Source: Candidatus Poseidoniaceae archaeon
GTDB taxonomy: Archaea; Thermoplasmatota; Poseidoniia; Poseidoniales; Poseidoniaceae
NCBI GenBank assembly: GCA_022452125.1
Contig: JAKURJ010000069.1
Span: forward strand, 1 to 9,162
DNA: 9,162 nucleotides
Direction: 5' to 3'
Positions within the stretch are counted from its first letter, which is position 1; each line of letters begins with the position of its first letter. Positions 1 to 6,590 of this stretch are shown here, one piece after another. A program made the translations under genes and the position numbers. Under the pieces are notes generated by a model that saw nothing but the letters and a program-made list of their open reading frames with translations, was not told where the DNA came from and ran no database searches.

Positions 1-1284
1 GTTGATCCATGGGACCACTTCAACAGGGAAGGTGCAGACGCAACTCGCTGGTACATGGTTACTGCTGGTGCACCTTGGAATCCATTGAAATTCGACCCTA
101 ATGGAGTTCGTGAAACCTATGGAAAGATGTTCCTAACTCTGTGGAACGTTCACAGATTCCACTCTGATTACGCTGCACTGGACGGCTTCGACCCTGCTTC
201 TTCCCCTAAGGGCAAGAACACGCCACTGGATGATTGGGTTCTATCTAGGCTTGCTGAGGTAGTCGCTGGAACCACAAAACAATTCGAAGAGTGGGACTTC
301 CACAAAGCCTGCAGAGATATCGAAGAATTCGTCGTCAATGATGTATCGAACTGGTACGTTCGCCGCTCACGCAGACGACTTTGGGATGAAGCTGACAGCG
401 ATGACAAATTAGCATGTCAACACACGCTGCACACTGTTTTAGTGACAGTTTCACGACTGATGGCCCCAGTTTCACCGTTCATGTCAGATGCAATTCACAG
501 GAACCTGGAAGGCGAATCCGTGCACATGGCTGATTGGCCTGAGGCTGGAGAAGTTGATTCTGAAATCATCGAGACTATGGCACTAGTTAGGGAACTTGCT
601 GAAACAGGTCGCAGAATCAGAGTAGATGCCGACAGAAGACAGAGACTTCCGTGTGCAGAAGGCTGGATTGTTAGCGGTCCTGATTTGTCAGCATTCCATG
701 AAATCCTCGCAGAAGAATTGAATGTTGAAGTCATTTCATTGGAGAAGGACTTAGACCGATTCCAAAAGATCGAAGTCGTTCCTAATCGCAGGTCACTAGG
801 TGCGAAGTGCCGCCAAGATTTGCCGGCTGTACTTCAGGGAATTGCTGATGGTGATAGCGAAGCAATGCTCGCTAGTATCGAAGCAGGTAATCTTGTGATT
901 GCTGGATATGATATTGGAAAAGATGACATCGAATTACGACGCGTAGAGCGAGAAGGGTTTGCTGCACAAACTGTACAAATTGCAGATTCATCTGTTTCCT
1001 TAGTTCTGGATATGAGCGATACTCCTGAACTATTGTCAAAGGGTCTTGCAAGAGACATTACTCGTAGAATCCAAGCTGCTAGAAAGGACTTGGATCTTGC
1101 AATTGAAGACACTATTTCTCTACAAGTTTGGATGAAGGATGCACCTGAATTATTTGGAGAAGACAGTGCTTGGATTATCAGCGAAACTCGTGCAAGCAGT
1201 GCGGATTTCAACATCGGAGAAGGTCAAGGAGAATCCTTCGAAGTAGATGGAGCTACGATTTGGTATAACGTTTCGAGGTATTGA
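1..1284 (+). CDS. ileS: isoleucyl-tRNA synthetase, C-terminal part (5' end outside window)
   Basis: Cytoplasmic class I aminoacyl-tRNA synthetase that charges tRNA-Ile with isoleucine. The frame is open from base 1, so the gene enters from the left and about 427 codons are seen, against roughly 1000-1060 for a full archaeal IleS. It begins with VDPW...GADATRWYM, the segment just after the KMSKS loop in this family; the catalytic HIGH and KMSKS motifs therefore lie outside the window. Next comes the all-helical anticodon-binding domain, with the WYVRRSRRRLW motif (bases about 349-384) and the MAPVSPFMSD segment (about 460-490). The C-terminal region, with GLARDITRRIQAARKDLDL at about 1045-1100, matches the extension of archaeal/eukaryal-type IleS. 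The gene ends in TGA, one base before the next start codon, which suggests co-transcription. Family assignment is firm; the archaeal type rests on the C-terminal extension. Confidence 0.95.
   Translation, partial: VDPWDHFNREGADATRWYMVTAGAPWNPLKFDPNGVRETYGKMFLTLWNVHRFHSDYAALDGFDPASSPKGKNTPLDDWVLSRLAEVVAGTTKQFEEWDFHKACRDIEEFVVNDVSNWYVRRSRRRLWDEADSDDKLACQHTLHTVLVTVSRLMAPVSPFMSDAIHRNLEGESVHMADWPEAGEVDSEIIETMALVRELAETGRRIRVDADRRQRLPCAEGWIVSGPDLSAFHEILAEELNVEVISLEKDLDRFQKIEVVPNRRSLGAKCRQDLPAVLQGIADGDSEAMLASIEAGNLVIAGYDIGKDDIELRRVEREGFAAQTVQIADSSVSLVLDMSDTPELLSKGLARDITRRIQAARKDLDLAIEDTISLQVWMKDAPELFGEDSAWIISETRASSADFNIGEGQGESFEVDGATIWYNVSRY
1275..1279 (+). promoter_or_regulatory. Shine-Dalgarno site deciding the start at 1286
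   Basis: GAGGT lies six bases before the ATG at 1286, inside the last codons of ileS. It complements the conserved 3' end of archaeal 16S rRNA. It favours 1286 over the in-frame ATG at 1247, which would overlap ileS by 38 bases and put 13 extra residues before a good signal peptide. Confidence 0.5.
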
Positions 1285-1285
1285 G

Positions 1286-2677
1286 ATGAAAAGAGTATCA
1301 CTTGCAATTGTACTTGCGCTGAGCACCATGCTTGCCGGATGGTTCGGTGGCGGAGAAACTGTGATTGAGGAGTCAGCGAAAGAAAATCCAATTTGGTTGG
1401 ATTACGAAATCATTGACCCGATTACGCCAATCTCCCCATGGGAATTCACTACAATAGATTTGAATCTAAACGAAAGCACATCAACCTCTTGGGCTGTATT
1501 CAACAAAGACTACGGTGGAAATTGTTGCGAGCATTACCTTGCGACAACAATTGATGGTACAATTTTGAACATAGGAGGAGAATATCCTGTTTGGTCTCAT
1601 GACCGTGGCCATGACTGGGACACCTATGTCCCAGGCGTATTCACAGATGAGACATGCCGGACACCAGTTCCAACAAATCCTGGTCAAGAGGGACTAGGAG
1701 AAGGAAGCATAGTCCAAGCAACCAATGGAGACATCATCTCAATGTCATGGTTCCCATATGTTGGAGGCGACTTGAAACTTGACAAGTTCTATGCAATTCT
1801 TTACGACGCATCAGAAGACGAATGGACTTGGTGTTACAACAGACTCACTGAGCCTTTCTATGACCGCTCATGGCAAGTTGAGGTCATAGGTCCAATCTCT
1901 TCGAACATAGGTAGCGGCGATTGGGCTAGCCTGGTAGTTTCGAATTTCTGGCACCAGACTCAGAACGCAGGAGGACAAATCAGCGTTGATGGATTAAACT
2001 ACTATAACTTCCAATTCGCAGGACGCAACTCCAACCCTGGAGCTGAAGATGTCGACCTAAACTTCTCAAACATTGGAGAATACTTCGATGTTAACAAGCC
2101 TCACAAGGAGATGAGAGCATTCCCTGTTCCAAGTGGTGGACTATACTTCCCGCAATACTTCAGCGATGGAAGTTCTGCATTCTTGGACACATCATTGAAC
2201 TGGAACAAGCACGATGTTCAGTTCCCCAGCGAATACTGTCAACTAGATTCCACGGGGGCTTTGCACTGTGTAAGCCTTGCAGGAAATACATTCACACACC
2301 ATCTATCCTATGATGGAGGAACTACTTGGGCAACACAGAACTATTCTGATGAAGATTGGGCAGCGATTGAAGAGTGGGAGTTCCAAGCTAATGGTGCCCT
2401 GGACCTATTCGTTTTGAATGTCAGGTACCAGTCCTCTGAGGGACCGGATGTTGATGTGCTATACCACGTCAGAGATTATTCAGAATCTATGGCACCAGAT
2501 ACTCTGACTTACATCGGACTTGGCGACCTTGATTCCACAAGTGGAGCAGGAAACGACATCCGCTTCGATTTTGCATCACTAGCGATTCTCAACGACGGTG
2601 GAGTTGTTGTTGCGTATCACGATTCCAGTGACCCAGACCCTCTCTTTGCTGTGGAAGTTGAGATGCCAGTTTACTGA
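1286..2677 (+). CDS. exported BNR/Asp-box (sialidase-like fold) protein of unknown role
   Basis: A 463-residue protein. The ATG at 1286 is chosen because it follows GAGGT and opens directly onto MKRVSLAIVLALSTMLAG, a typical Sec signal peptide. Two Asp-box motifs (SxDxGxxW) are visible: SHDRGHDW from residue 104 and SYDGGTTW from residue 341. Other segments, such as SVDGLNYY, look like decayed copies. Asp-boxes mark beta-propellers of the sialidase/BNR type, but the fold does not give a substrate and I see no sialidase FRIP-type motif, so no enzyme activity is claimed. Six cysteines (CC near residue 86, then four singles) could form disulfides outside the cell. Oddly, the lipobox-like LAG is followed by Trp at residue 19 instead of the lipidated Cys, so the protein may be secreted or held by its uncleaved signal. 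It lies one base after ileS, probably in the same transcript. Export is likely, the propeller fold plausible, the function unknown. Confidence 0.75.
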   Translation: MKRVSLAIVLALSTMLAGWFGGGETVIEESAKENPIWLDYEIIDPITPISPWEFTTIDLNLNESTSTSWAVFNKDYGGNCCEHYLATTIDGTILNIGGEYPVWSHDRGHDWDTYVPGVFTDETCRTPVPTNPGQEGLGEGSIVQATNGDIISMSWFPYVGGDLKLDKFYAILYDASEDEWTWCYNRLTEPFYDRSWQVEVIGPISSNIGSGDWASLVVSNFWHQTQNAGGQISVDGLNYYNFQFAGRNSNPGAEDVDLNFSNIGEYFDVNKPHKEMRAFPVPSGGLYFPQYFSDGSSAFLDTSLNWNKHDVQFPSEYCQLDSTGALHCVSLAGNTFTHHLSYDGGTTWATQNYSDEDWAAIEEWEFQANGALDLFVLNVRYQSSEGPDVDVLYHVRDYSESMAPDTLTYIGLGDLDSTSGAGNDIRFDFASLAILNDGGVVVAYHDSSDPDPLFAVEVEMPVY

Positions 2678-2684
2678 ATAAATC

Positions 2685-2720
2685 ACAGTGAATCTAAAGT
2701 GAAAGTGAACGTTTCACTGT
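2685..2720. repeat. AGTGAA repeat cluster with inverted TTCACT; possible operator or hairpin
   Basis: The gap before the MutS-family gene holds three direct copies of AGTGAA (2687-2692, 2698-2703, 2704-2709) and one inverted copy TTCACT (2713-2718). The outer copies form a perfect 8-bp inverted repeat, ACAGTGAA at 2685-2692 with TTCACTGT at 2713-2720. The inner pair, AGTGAA-CGT-TTCACT, could form a small hairpin with a 3-base loop. A related CAGTGA follows at 2745-2750. The cluster could be a repressor site for the downstream gene or a 3' hairpin of the ileS operon, as it starts eight bases after the upstream stop. No strong TATA box is seen; TTATCTT at 2724-2730 is the only candidate at about -30 if the message is leaderless. 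Confidence 0.4.
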
Positions 2721-2758
2721 CCATTATCTTCAAAAGCCCTTGACAGTGATTTTTGAGT

Positions 2759-4681
2759 ATGGTTCTGAAGGCTTTGCCAGGGGTTGGGGCAGGATTAGCA
2801 CGTAAATTAACAGACCATTTTGGCACTGAAGACAAGGTTTTACAGTTGCTTGCAGATGGACAAACTGAGATTATTGCGGAAGTGGAAGGAGTCTCCCTAA
2901 AGCGTGCAGATAGCTTAGCAAGATCATTGAACGGCATAGAGGATTTCTTAGCAACTCCTGAATCTGTTAGACTTCACAAAGAATTAGTTGCAAGTATTGC
3001 GACTCATGCAGTAAACGCATCCACTCGCTCAAGACTTCGCAATCTCATGCCGGTTCGAGATATTAACTCAAGAAGAGACATTATCACAGAAGCAATGGAA
3101 TGTGACTTCATTATCACAGGCCTACGTATCCCTAGCGAAGTTGAGGGTAATTATGAGCGAGTTGTGGTTTCAAAGAACCCCATTGATGAACTGAAGAGAT
3201 TCTGTAGAGTCTTAACCCCATCAGAACAAGAAACTTGGAAGGATTACAAGGTTTTCAAATCTGTAACTTGGGTTGGTGCAGACGGACCTGCACAAACACC
3301 AGATGGATGGCTAATAGTTCCTGAATCTGCTTCAGTAGACATGATTCTGCCAGAGAAGTGTGTGGGATGGTTCGAGCATAACAGAGAATCCTTGGAGTTG
3401 CTTACTACACTACCTGAAGGAGACGGTTTCTTCAAGCACTTCAATGAAATTCGAATGACACAATTGCGCGAGTTACTCGATGAGATGGCAAACGAGGCAG
3501 ATGCTGAAGCAATTGCCGATGTTCGCGACAAATTATGGCCTACTGCAAAGGAATTGGAAAAGAGGATCCACGATGAAGTGGACCAAGCAATGCAGAATGT
3601 GAAACTCGATTTATCTGGTTCTGACATGTTGGAAGCCCTAGCTGATGCTGCTTCACTACAGCGAAAATTAGCCCAACAAACGAGTGATGCCATAGAGCAA
3701 GCAATAGAATCCGCAACCGATGAAATTGCATCTCTATTGTCCAATGTAGGGATAAAGTGCCCACGCACTATTTTCAAGAGCGAATGGCCAACTAAGGTCG
3801 ACAGAACTACGCTTGATGGAATCGATTCACAATTGGAGGAGTTGTGGAAAACGACTCAATCCGACCGCCTAATTTCCTTAGCAAGAAGACTTGCTCCATT
3901 GAAATCCAAGTGTGAAAAAGCACTTCGAAGACTAGTGGAGTTAGACCAGTGGCTCACTATCGGTCGATGGGCTCGAAGTGTTGAAGCAATAATGCCAGAA
4001 ATCTGCGAGCATGGAATCTCAATAAAATCGGGAAGACACCTGCTAATCGATGGAGTTGCAGATCCAGTCGATTACGGATTAGGAAACTGTGCTGACAGAA
4101 CAGACCAACAGTCTATTGCTTTGCTAACTGGAGCCAACAGTGGTGGGAAAACTACCATGCTAGAATTGTTAGCACACTGTACAATCTTAGCACACATGGG
4201 ACTTCCAGTTCCAGCAAAAGCAGCCAAAGTTGGTCGCATTGAATCACTACACGTACTTGCCAAAGCAGGTGGAACACAGTCTGCAGGTGCACTTGAACAA
4301 ACATTGCTACAATTAGCAGAGGTAGTTTCAAACAATAATTCAAAATTGATTCTAGCTGATGAGTTAGAAGCGATAACTGAGCCTGGAGCTGGTGCTAGAA
4401 TCATCGCTGGAATGCTAGAGGCTGCTGAATCTCATTCAGGCACATGCATGCTACTGGTAACCCACCTTGCCCCTGCTATTATCGAAGCTGCTGGTAAAGA
4501 ATTGCGAACAGATGGAATTGAGGCAAGAGGTCTTGATGAAAATCTGGAACTGATTGTAGACCGAACTCCGAGAAGAAACCACCTAGCTCGTTCCACTCCT
4601 GAACTAATTGTTAGAAGATTGGTAGAGCGCTCAAATGGAGATGCTCGAGATGTATTTACCTCGATTTTAGGAAGATTTTGA
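2759..4681 (+). CDS. HhH-MutS-family ATPase (archaeal MutS2/MutS5-like)
   Basis: A 640-residue cytoplasmic DNA-binding ATPase. Two helix-hairpin-helix motifs open the protein (LPGVGAGLARKL at residues 6-17 and a second at about 41-55), a known mode of non-specific DNA binding. A long helical, acidic middle follows, probably coiled coil around residues 240-330, then the MutS core/lever signature LVELDQW at 392-398. The C-terminal ABC-type ATPase has Walker A GANSGGKTT at 458-466, Walker B LILADE with D534 and E535, and the H-loop THL at 568-570. The N-terminal mismatch-recognition domain of true MutS is absent and so is the C-terminal Smr nuclease domain of bacterial MutS2, so mismatch repair should not be assumed. 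A role in recombination control or branched-DNA handling is inferred. Ala replaces the usual Pro in Walker A (GPN to GAN). ATG 2759 is preferred to TTG 2753; there is no clear Shine-Dalgarno, so the message may be leaderless. The TGA stop directly abuts the stop of the convergent peptidase gene. Confidence 0.88.
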   Translation: MVLKALPGVGAGLARKLTDHFGTEDKVLQLLADGQTEIIAEVEGVSLKRADSLARSLNGIEDFLATPESVRLHKELVASIATHAVNASTRSRLRNLMPVRDINSRRDIITEAMECDFIITGLRIPSEVEGNYERVVVSKNPIDELKRFCRVLTPSEQETWKDYKVFKSVTWVGADGPAQTPDGWLIVPESASVDMILPEKCVGWFEHNRESLELLTTLPEGDGFFKHFNEIRMTQLRELLDEMANEADAEAIADVRDKLWPTAKELEKRIHDEVDQAMQNVKLDLSGSDMLEALADAASLQRKLAQQTSDAIEQAIESATDEIASLLSNVGIKCPRTIFKSEWPTKVDRTTLDGIDSQLEELWKTTQSDRLISLARRLAPLKSKCEKALRRLVELDQWLTIGRWARSVEAIMPEICEHGISIKSGRHLLIDGVADPVDYGLGNCADRTDQQSIALLTGANSGGKTTMLELLAHCTILAHMGLPVPAKAAKVGRIESLHVLAKAGGTQSAGALEQTLLQLAEVVSNNNSKLILADELEAITEPGAGARIIAGMLEAAESHSGTCMLLVTHLAPAIIEAAGKELRTDGIEARGLDENLELIVDRTPRRNHLARSTPELIVRRLVERSNGDARDVFTSILGRF

Positions 4682-5806
4682 TTAACAAATTCTTCCTGCA
4701 GATTCACCGTACTCTATCATCGCCACTTGGAATAAGTCGTCGCAAGACCGCTCGACTAGTGGCAGTGTCAATGTGCTTGCTGCCCAGTTGATTGAGTAAT
4801 CTCCTGATGCTGCTGGGCTAGGAACATAATCCTCGCCGGTTTGAGTTACAGTGAAATGAATCGATTCTCCAGCCGCCAAGAAAACATCCAGCGGCATGAA
4901 CTCCATCTCTGCAACAACAGTGCTGAACGCAGGTATTGTCGCAACACCATCTCTACCGCCTGCATGGAATCTCAAATCCATTACTGCATGTCCCAAATGT
5001 ATACCAGCATCGTCGGTCATCTCAATGAAGATGTGTCCATTATTGGTTGTGTGCGGAGTTGCAGAAATGTGGATGGTGGGCATACCAGCGATGTATGTGT
5101 CATTTTCAAACGGCCCGTAAGAAAAGGTGATCGAACTTGTTGCTGCAGGGATCATTGAACCACTAGTAGGGTTCAGTGTGTCCACTTCCAATGCTAGATA
5201 CTGGGTGTCCTCGGAAGGCCAAGTTGACTCAAATCTCCAACCTCCACGGTTGTCTTGCATCTCTACGCCAAGGACAGGTGCGGCACCTTCGCCCTTCAGA
5301 TACCAATCGAACCAGTACAACATCTCATCAGCCCAATCCCAACGCAGAGTGTACGGGTATGCTTCTGCACCTCTACCAACTCCTTGCGAGCTGTGTCCGG
5401 AAACTCTGTCAGGATAATCGTGAGCCCATTGTCCAGCAAGAGTCTTGATTTCTATTCCAGCATCTGCAACCTGTTGGTGTATTGGGAATGCCATGTGAGG
5501 GTCTACGTTCCAATCTTGCATTCCTTGAATAATGTAGACAGAACCGTTGTAATTGTCTAATACACGTCCGAGGAATGACCTTTCAGTCCAGTAGGTGTTA
5601 CCTGCAAAATCAACCATTCCACCTGAAAGGTATGCTGCAGGACCATTCACATATCCTTCCATGTAACCTTCACAGGCATTGTCAACGTCATCTGCATCGC
5701 CGTCAATACCGAAGGAACCGTAGACACCATTGTGCATAATCATTCCACGTGCCTCCATACTGCCATTACGCCACATTAGTTCGTGTACTCCAATTAGTCC
5801 GGACAT
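4682..5806 (-). CDS. C-terminal fragment of the S15 peptidase: cap, Asp/His of the triad, PepX_C domain
   Basis: From the first ATG after the amber codon (5806) this 374-residue piece is open to TAA at 4682-4684. The frame is already open from just after the TAG, adding 22 family-like residues (YDGSTPWQAA...) before this ATG, which shows the piece is the tail of a longer gene and the ATG may not be a real start. It carries the catalytic Asp (GMQDWNV, residue 325 in full-length numbering), the catalytic His (GQWAHDYP, residue 356), the family motif FDWYLKGE, and a C-terminal beta-rich PepX_C-like domain. It has neither a signal peptide nor the nucleophile, so on its own it should be inactive and stay in the cytoplasm. 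Confidence 0.65.
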   Translation of the reverse strand: MSGLIGVHELMWRNGSMEARGMIMHNGVYGSFGIDGDADDVDNACEGYMEGYVNGPAAYLSGGMVDFAGNTYWTERSFLGRVLDNYNGSVYIIQGMQDWNVDPHMAFPIHQQVADAGIEIKTLAGQWAHDYPDRVSGHSSQGVGRGAEAYPYTLRWDWADEMLYWFDWYLKGEGAAPVLGVEMQDNRGGWRFESTWPSEDTQYLALEVDTLNPTSGSMIPAATSSITFSYGPFENDTYIAGMPTIHISATPHTTNNGHIFIEMTDDAGIHLGHAVMDLRFHAGGRDGVATIPAFSTVVAEMEFMPLDVFLAAGESIHFTVTQTGEDYVPSPAASGDYSINWAASTLTLPLVERSCDDLFQVAMIEYGESAGRIC

Positions 5807-5872
5807 TGGAACGATTGTTGCGAGGTATGGATTGCCAAAGGTTGCGGCTTGCCAAGGAGTACTTCCATCATA

Positions 5873-5875
5873 CTA
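5873..5875 (-). other. in-frame amber codon at the predicted catalytic serine
   Basis: The minus-strand codons read GGC AAG TAG TAT GAT GGA, that is G-K-stop-Y-D-G. In S15 peptidases such as lactococcal PepX the nucleophile lies in GKSYLG, so the stop replaces exactly that serine. Frame phase is the same on both sides: 69 bases from the TAG to the ATG at 5806, or 23 codons. Confidence 0.9.
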
Positions 5876-6487
5876 CTTGCCAATGATTCCGACCTTGCCG
5901 TTAGACCATCCTTGACTACCAAGCCAGGACACAGCGGCATCAATTCCTCTCTGCTCATCGGTTCCCATCAAATCCATGCAGTGATTTGATTCACCAGTAC
6001 CAAAAACACTGACTTGAGCCACGCCATATCCGTGTGGCACGTAATTCTCAATCAAGAAACGACCTAGTCTGTCAGCAGGTGTGAGAGCATCCACGTCTCC
6101 ATCGTTGTAGTATGGACCGATTTCTGCAATTACTGGCACACGGCACTCCTCAGAGAGATTTCCTGCTTCCCAATCGCATCCTTCGATAACCGGCAACCAT
6201 AGTCCGAGGTGAACTACAGCGTCTCCGGTCAAACCTGCACCGCCGTCAGCGGCTGTGATTGTAGGAACATCAACATATACACTGCGAACTGTGTCAATTC
6301 CAAAAGAGCCGTTTACAGTTACTCTACTGAAAACATCACTAGCATCGTATATCTCACCAGCTCTTTCCCATGGTTGAAGGTATGCAGCCTCATCTTCATC
6401 GGGAATATTAGCTGCGCCATCTTCTCCGAAACAACCGGAGAACATTGCTGGAAGTAATACTGCCAGCATCAACAGCGCCCTTTGCAT
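5873..6487 (-). CDS. N-terminal fragment of the S15 peptidase: lipoprotein signal and first half of hydrolase core
   Basis: This 204-residue piece is what normal translation from the ATG at 6487 would make. It starts MQRALLMLAVLLPAMFSGC, a lipoprotein signal with lipobox FSG-C19, followed by FGEDG and an acidic linker, so the product is expected to be membrane-anchored outside the cell. The remainder covers the early strands of the alpha/beta-hydrolase, including DEQRGIDAAVSWLGSQGW just before the nucleophile elbow, typical of S15/CocE proteins. It stops at VGIIGK, one codon before the catalytic Ser position, and so has no triad residue. No strong Shine-Dalgarno precedes the start; GGGA lies close by. 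The signal peptide fits the start chosen. Confidence 0.75.
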   Translation of the reverse strand: MQRALLMLAVLLPAMFSGCFGEDGAANIPDEDEAAYLQPWERAGEIYDASDVFSRVTVNGSFGIDTVRSVYVDVPTITAADGGAGLTGDAVVHLGLWLPVIEGCDWEAGNLSEECRVPVIAEIGPYYNDGDVDALTPADRLGRFLIENYVPHGYGVAQVSVFGTGESNHCMDLMGTDEQRGIDAAVSWLGSQGWSNGKVGIIGK

Positions 6488-6590
6488 AACTTCCCGGCAT
6501 GATGGGTTGGATTTGAGGCTATCGTCGACCTGTATTTCATGAAAATCCCGTAGTAGGTTACTTCATGTGCTGTTACTAACTCGACAAAAT
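6488..6590. promoter_or_regulatory. divergent intergenic region between peptidase and amidohydrolase genes
   Basis: These 103 bases separate two outward-facing genes for exported hydrolases and should hold both promoters. A perfect 10-bp palindrome, TTTCATGAAA, lies at 6535-6544, roughly midway (47 bases from each start codon), and a 6-bp palindrome GTCGAC at 6524-6529. GTTACT occurs at 6557-6562 and again at 6572-6577. I see no convincing TATA/BRE box for either strand. Shared control of the two genes is a guess from the arrangement. Palindromes this short can arise by chance. Confidence 0.35.

Larger units (their letters stand above)
4682..6487 (-). pseudogene. S15 family X-Pro dipeptidyl-peptidase/CocE-like lipoprotein, interrupted by TAG at the nucleophile
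   Basis: Read as one frame this is 601 codons, the expected size for a secreted S15/CocE-NonD hydrolase: signal peptide, alpha/beta-hydrolase core, and C-terminal PepX_C-like jelly roll. Family members cleave dipeptides from Xaa-Pro peptides or hydrolyse esters and acyl groups using a Ser-Asp-His triad. Codon 205 is TAG at the centre of GK(TAG)YDG, where the family has GKSYxG with the nucleophilic Ser. The other triad members appear intact: D325 in GMQDWNV and H356 in GQWAHDYP. No frameshift is present, and sequence on both sides of the stop fits the family (VGIIGK before, YDGSTPWQAA after). A single C-to-A change from TCG would create it. It is called a pseudogene because normal translation yields no complete enzyme. 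A sequencing error or population variant is a real alternative, and recoding is least likely. The gene is divergent from the amidohydrolase and convergent with the MutS-like gene. Confidence 0.8.

Noticed and set aside
1247..1285. Earlier start of the Asp-box protein at the ATG at 1247
   Set aside because: It would overlap ileS by 38 bases and put charged residues before the signal peptide, whereas the ATG at 1286 has GAGGT at the right distance and opens on a standard signal sequence.
2685..2720. A bacterial-type intrinsic terminator
   Set aside because: The inverted repeat is AT-rich and lacks a following T-tract. Archaeal termination does not depend on such hairpins, so it is kept only as a repeat of unknown role.
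3244..3777. A 177-codon minus-strand open frame opposite the MutS-like gene
   Set aside because: Its translation is Ser/Cys-rich and motif-free, as expected from the reverse strand of the helical middle of the real gene, which covers it completely.
4841..5560. Overlapping plus-strand open frames of 74-105 codons opposite the peptidase gene
   Set aside because: They lie fully antisense to a recognisable hydrolase, have low-complexity or Cys/Ser-rich translations, and show no family motif or start signal.
5873..5875. Pyrrolysine or selenocysteine recoding at the amber codon
   Set aside because: Selenocysteine uses TGA, not TAG. Pyrrolysine could not act as the serine nucleophile, this lineage is not known for the Pyl system, and TAG seems to end the amidohydrolase gene in the same window. 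Without a genome-wide search it is only unlikely, not excluded.
5832..5883. Three TTGCCAA copies (5832-5838, 5849-5855, 5877-5883) around the amber codon
   Set aside because: They fall in coding sequence in different codon phases and encode unrelated residues. Their spacing is irregular and no stable hairpin is evident, so chance is the simplest account.
6567..6590. GTG at 6567 as start of the amidohydrolase
   Set aside because: It adds MLLLTRQN before a signal peptide that is already complete from the ATG at 6591, and no Shine-Dalgarno supports it.
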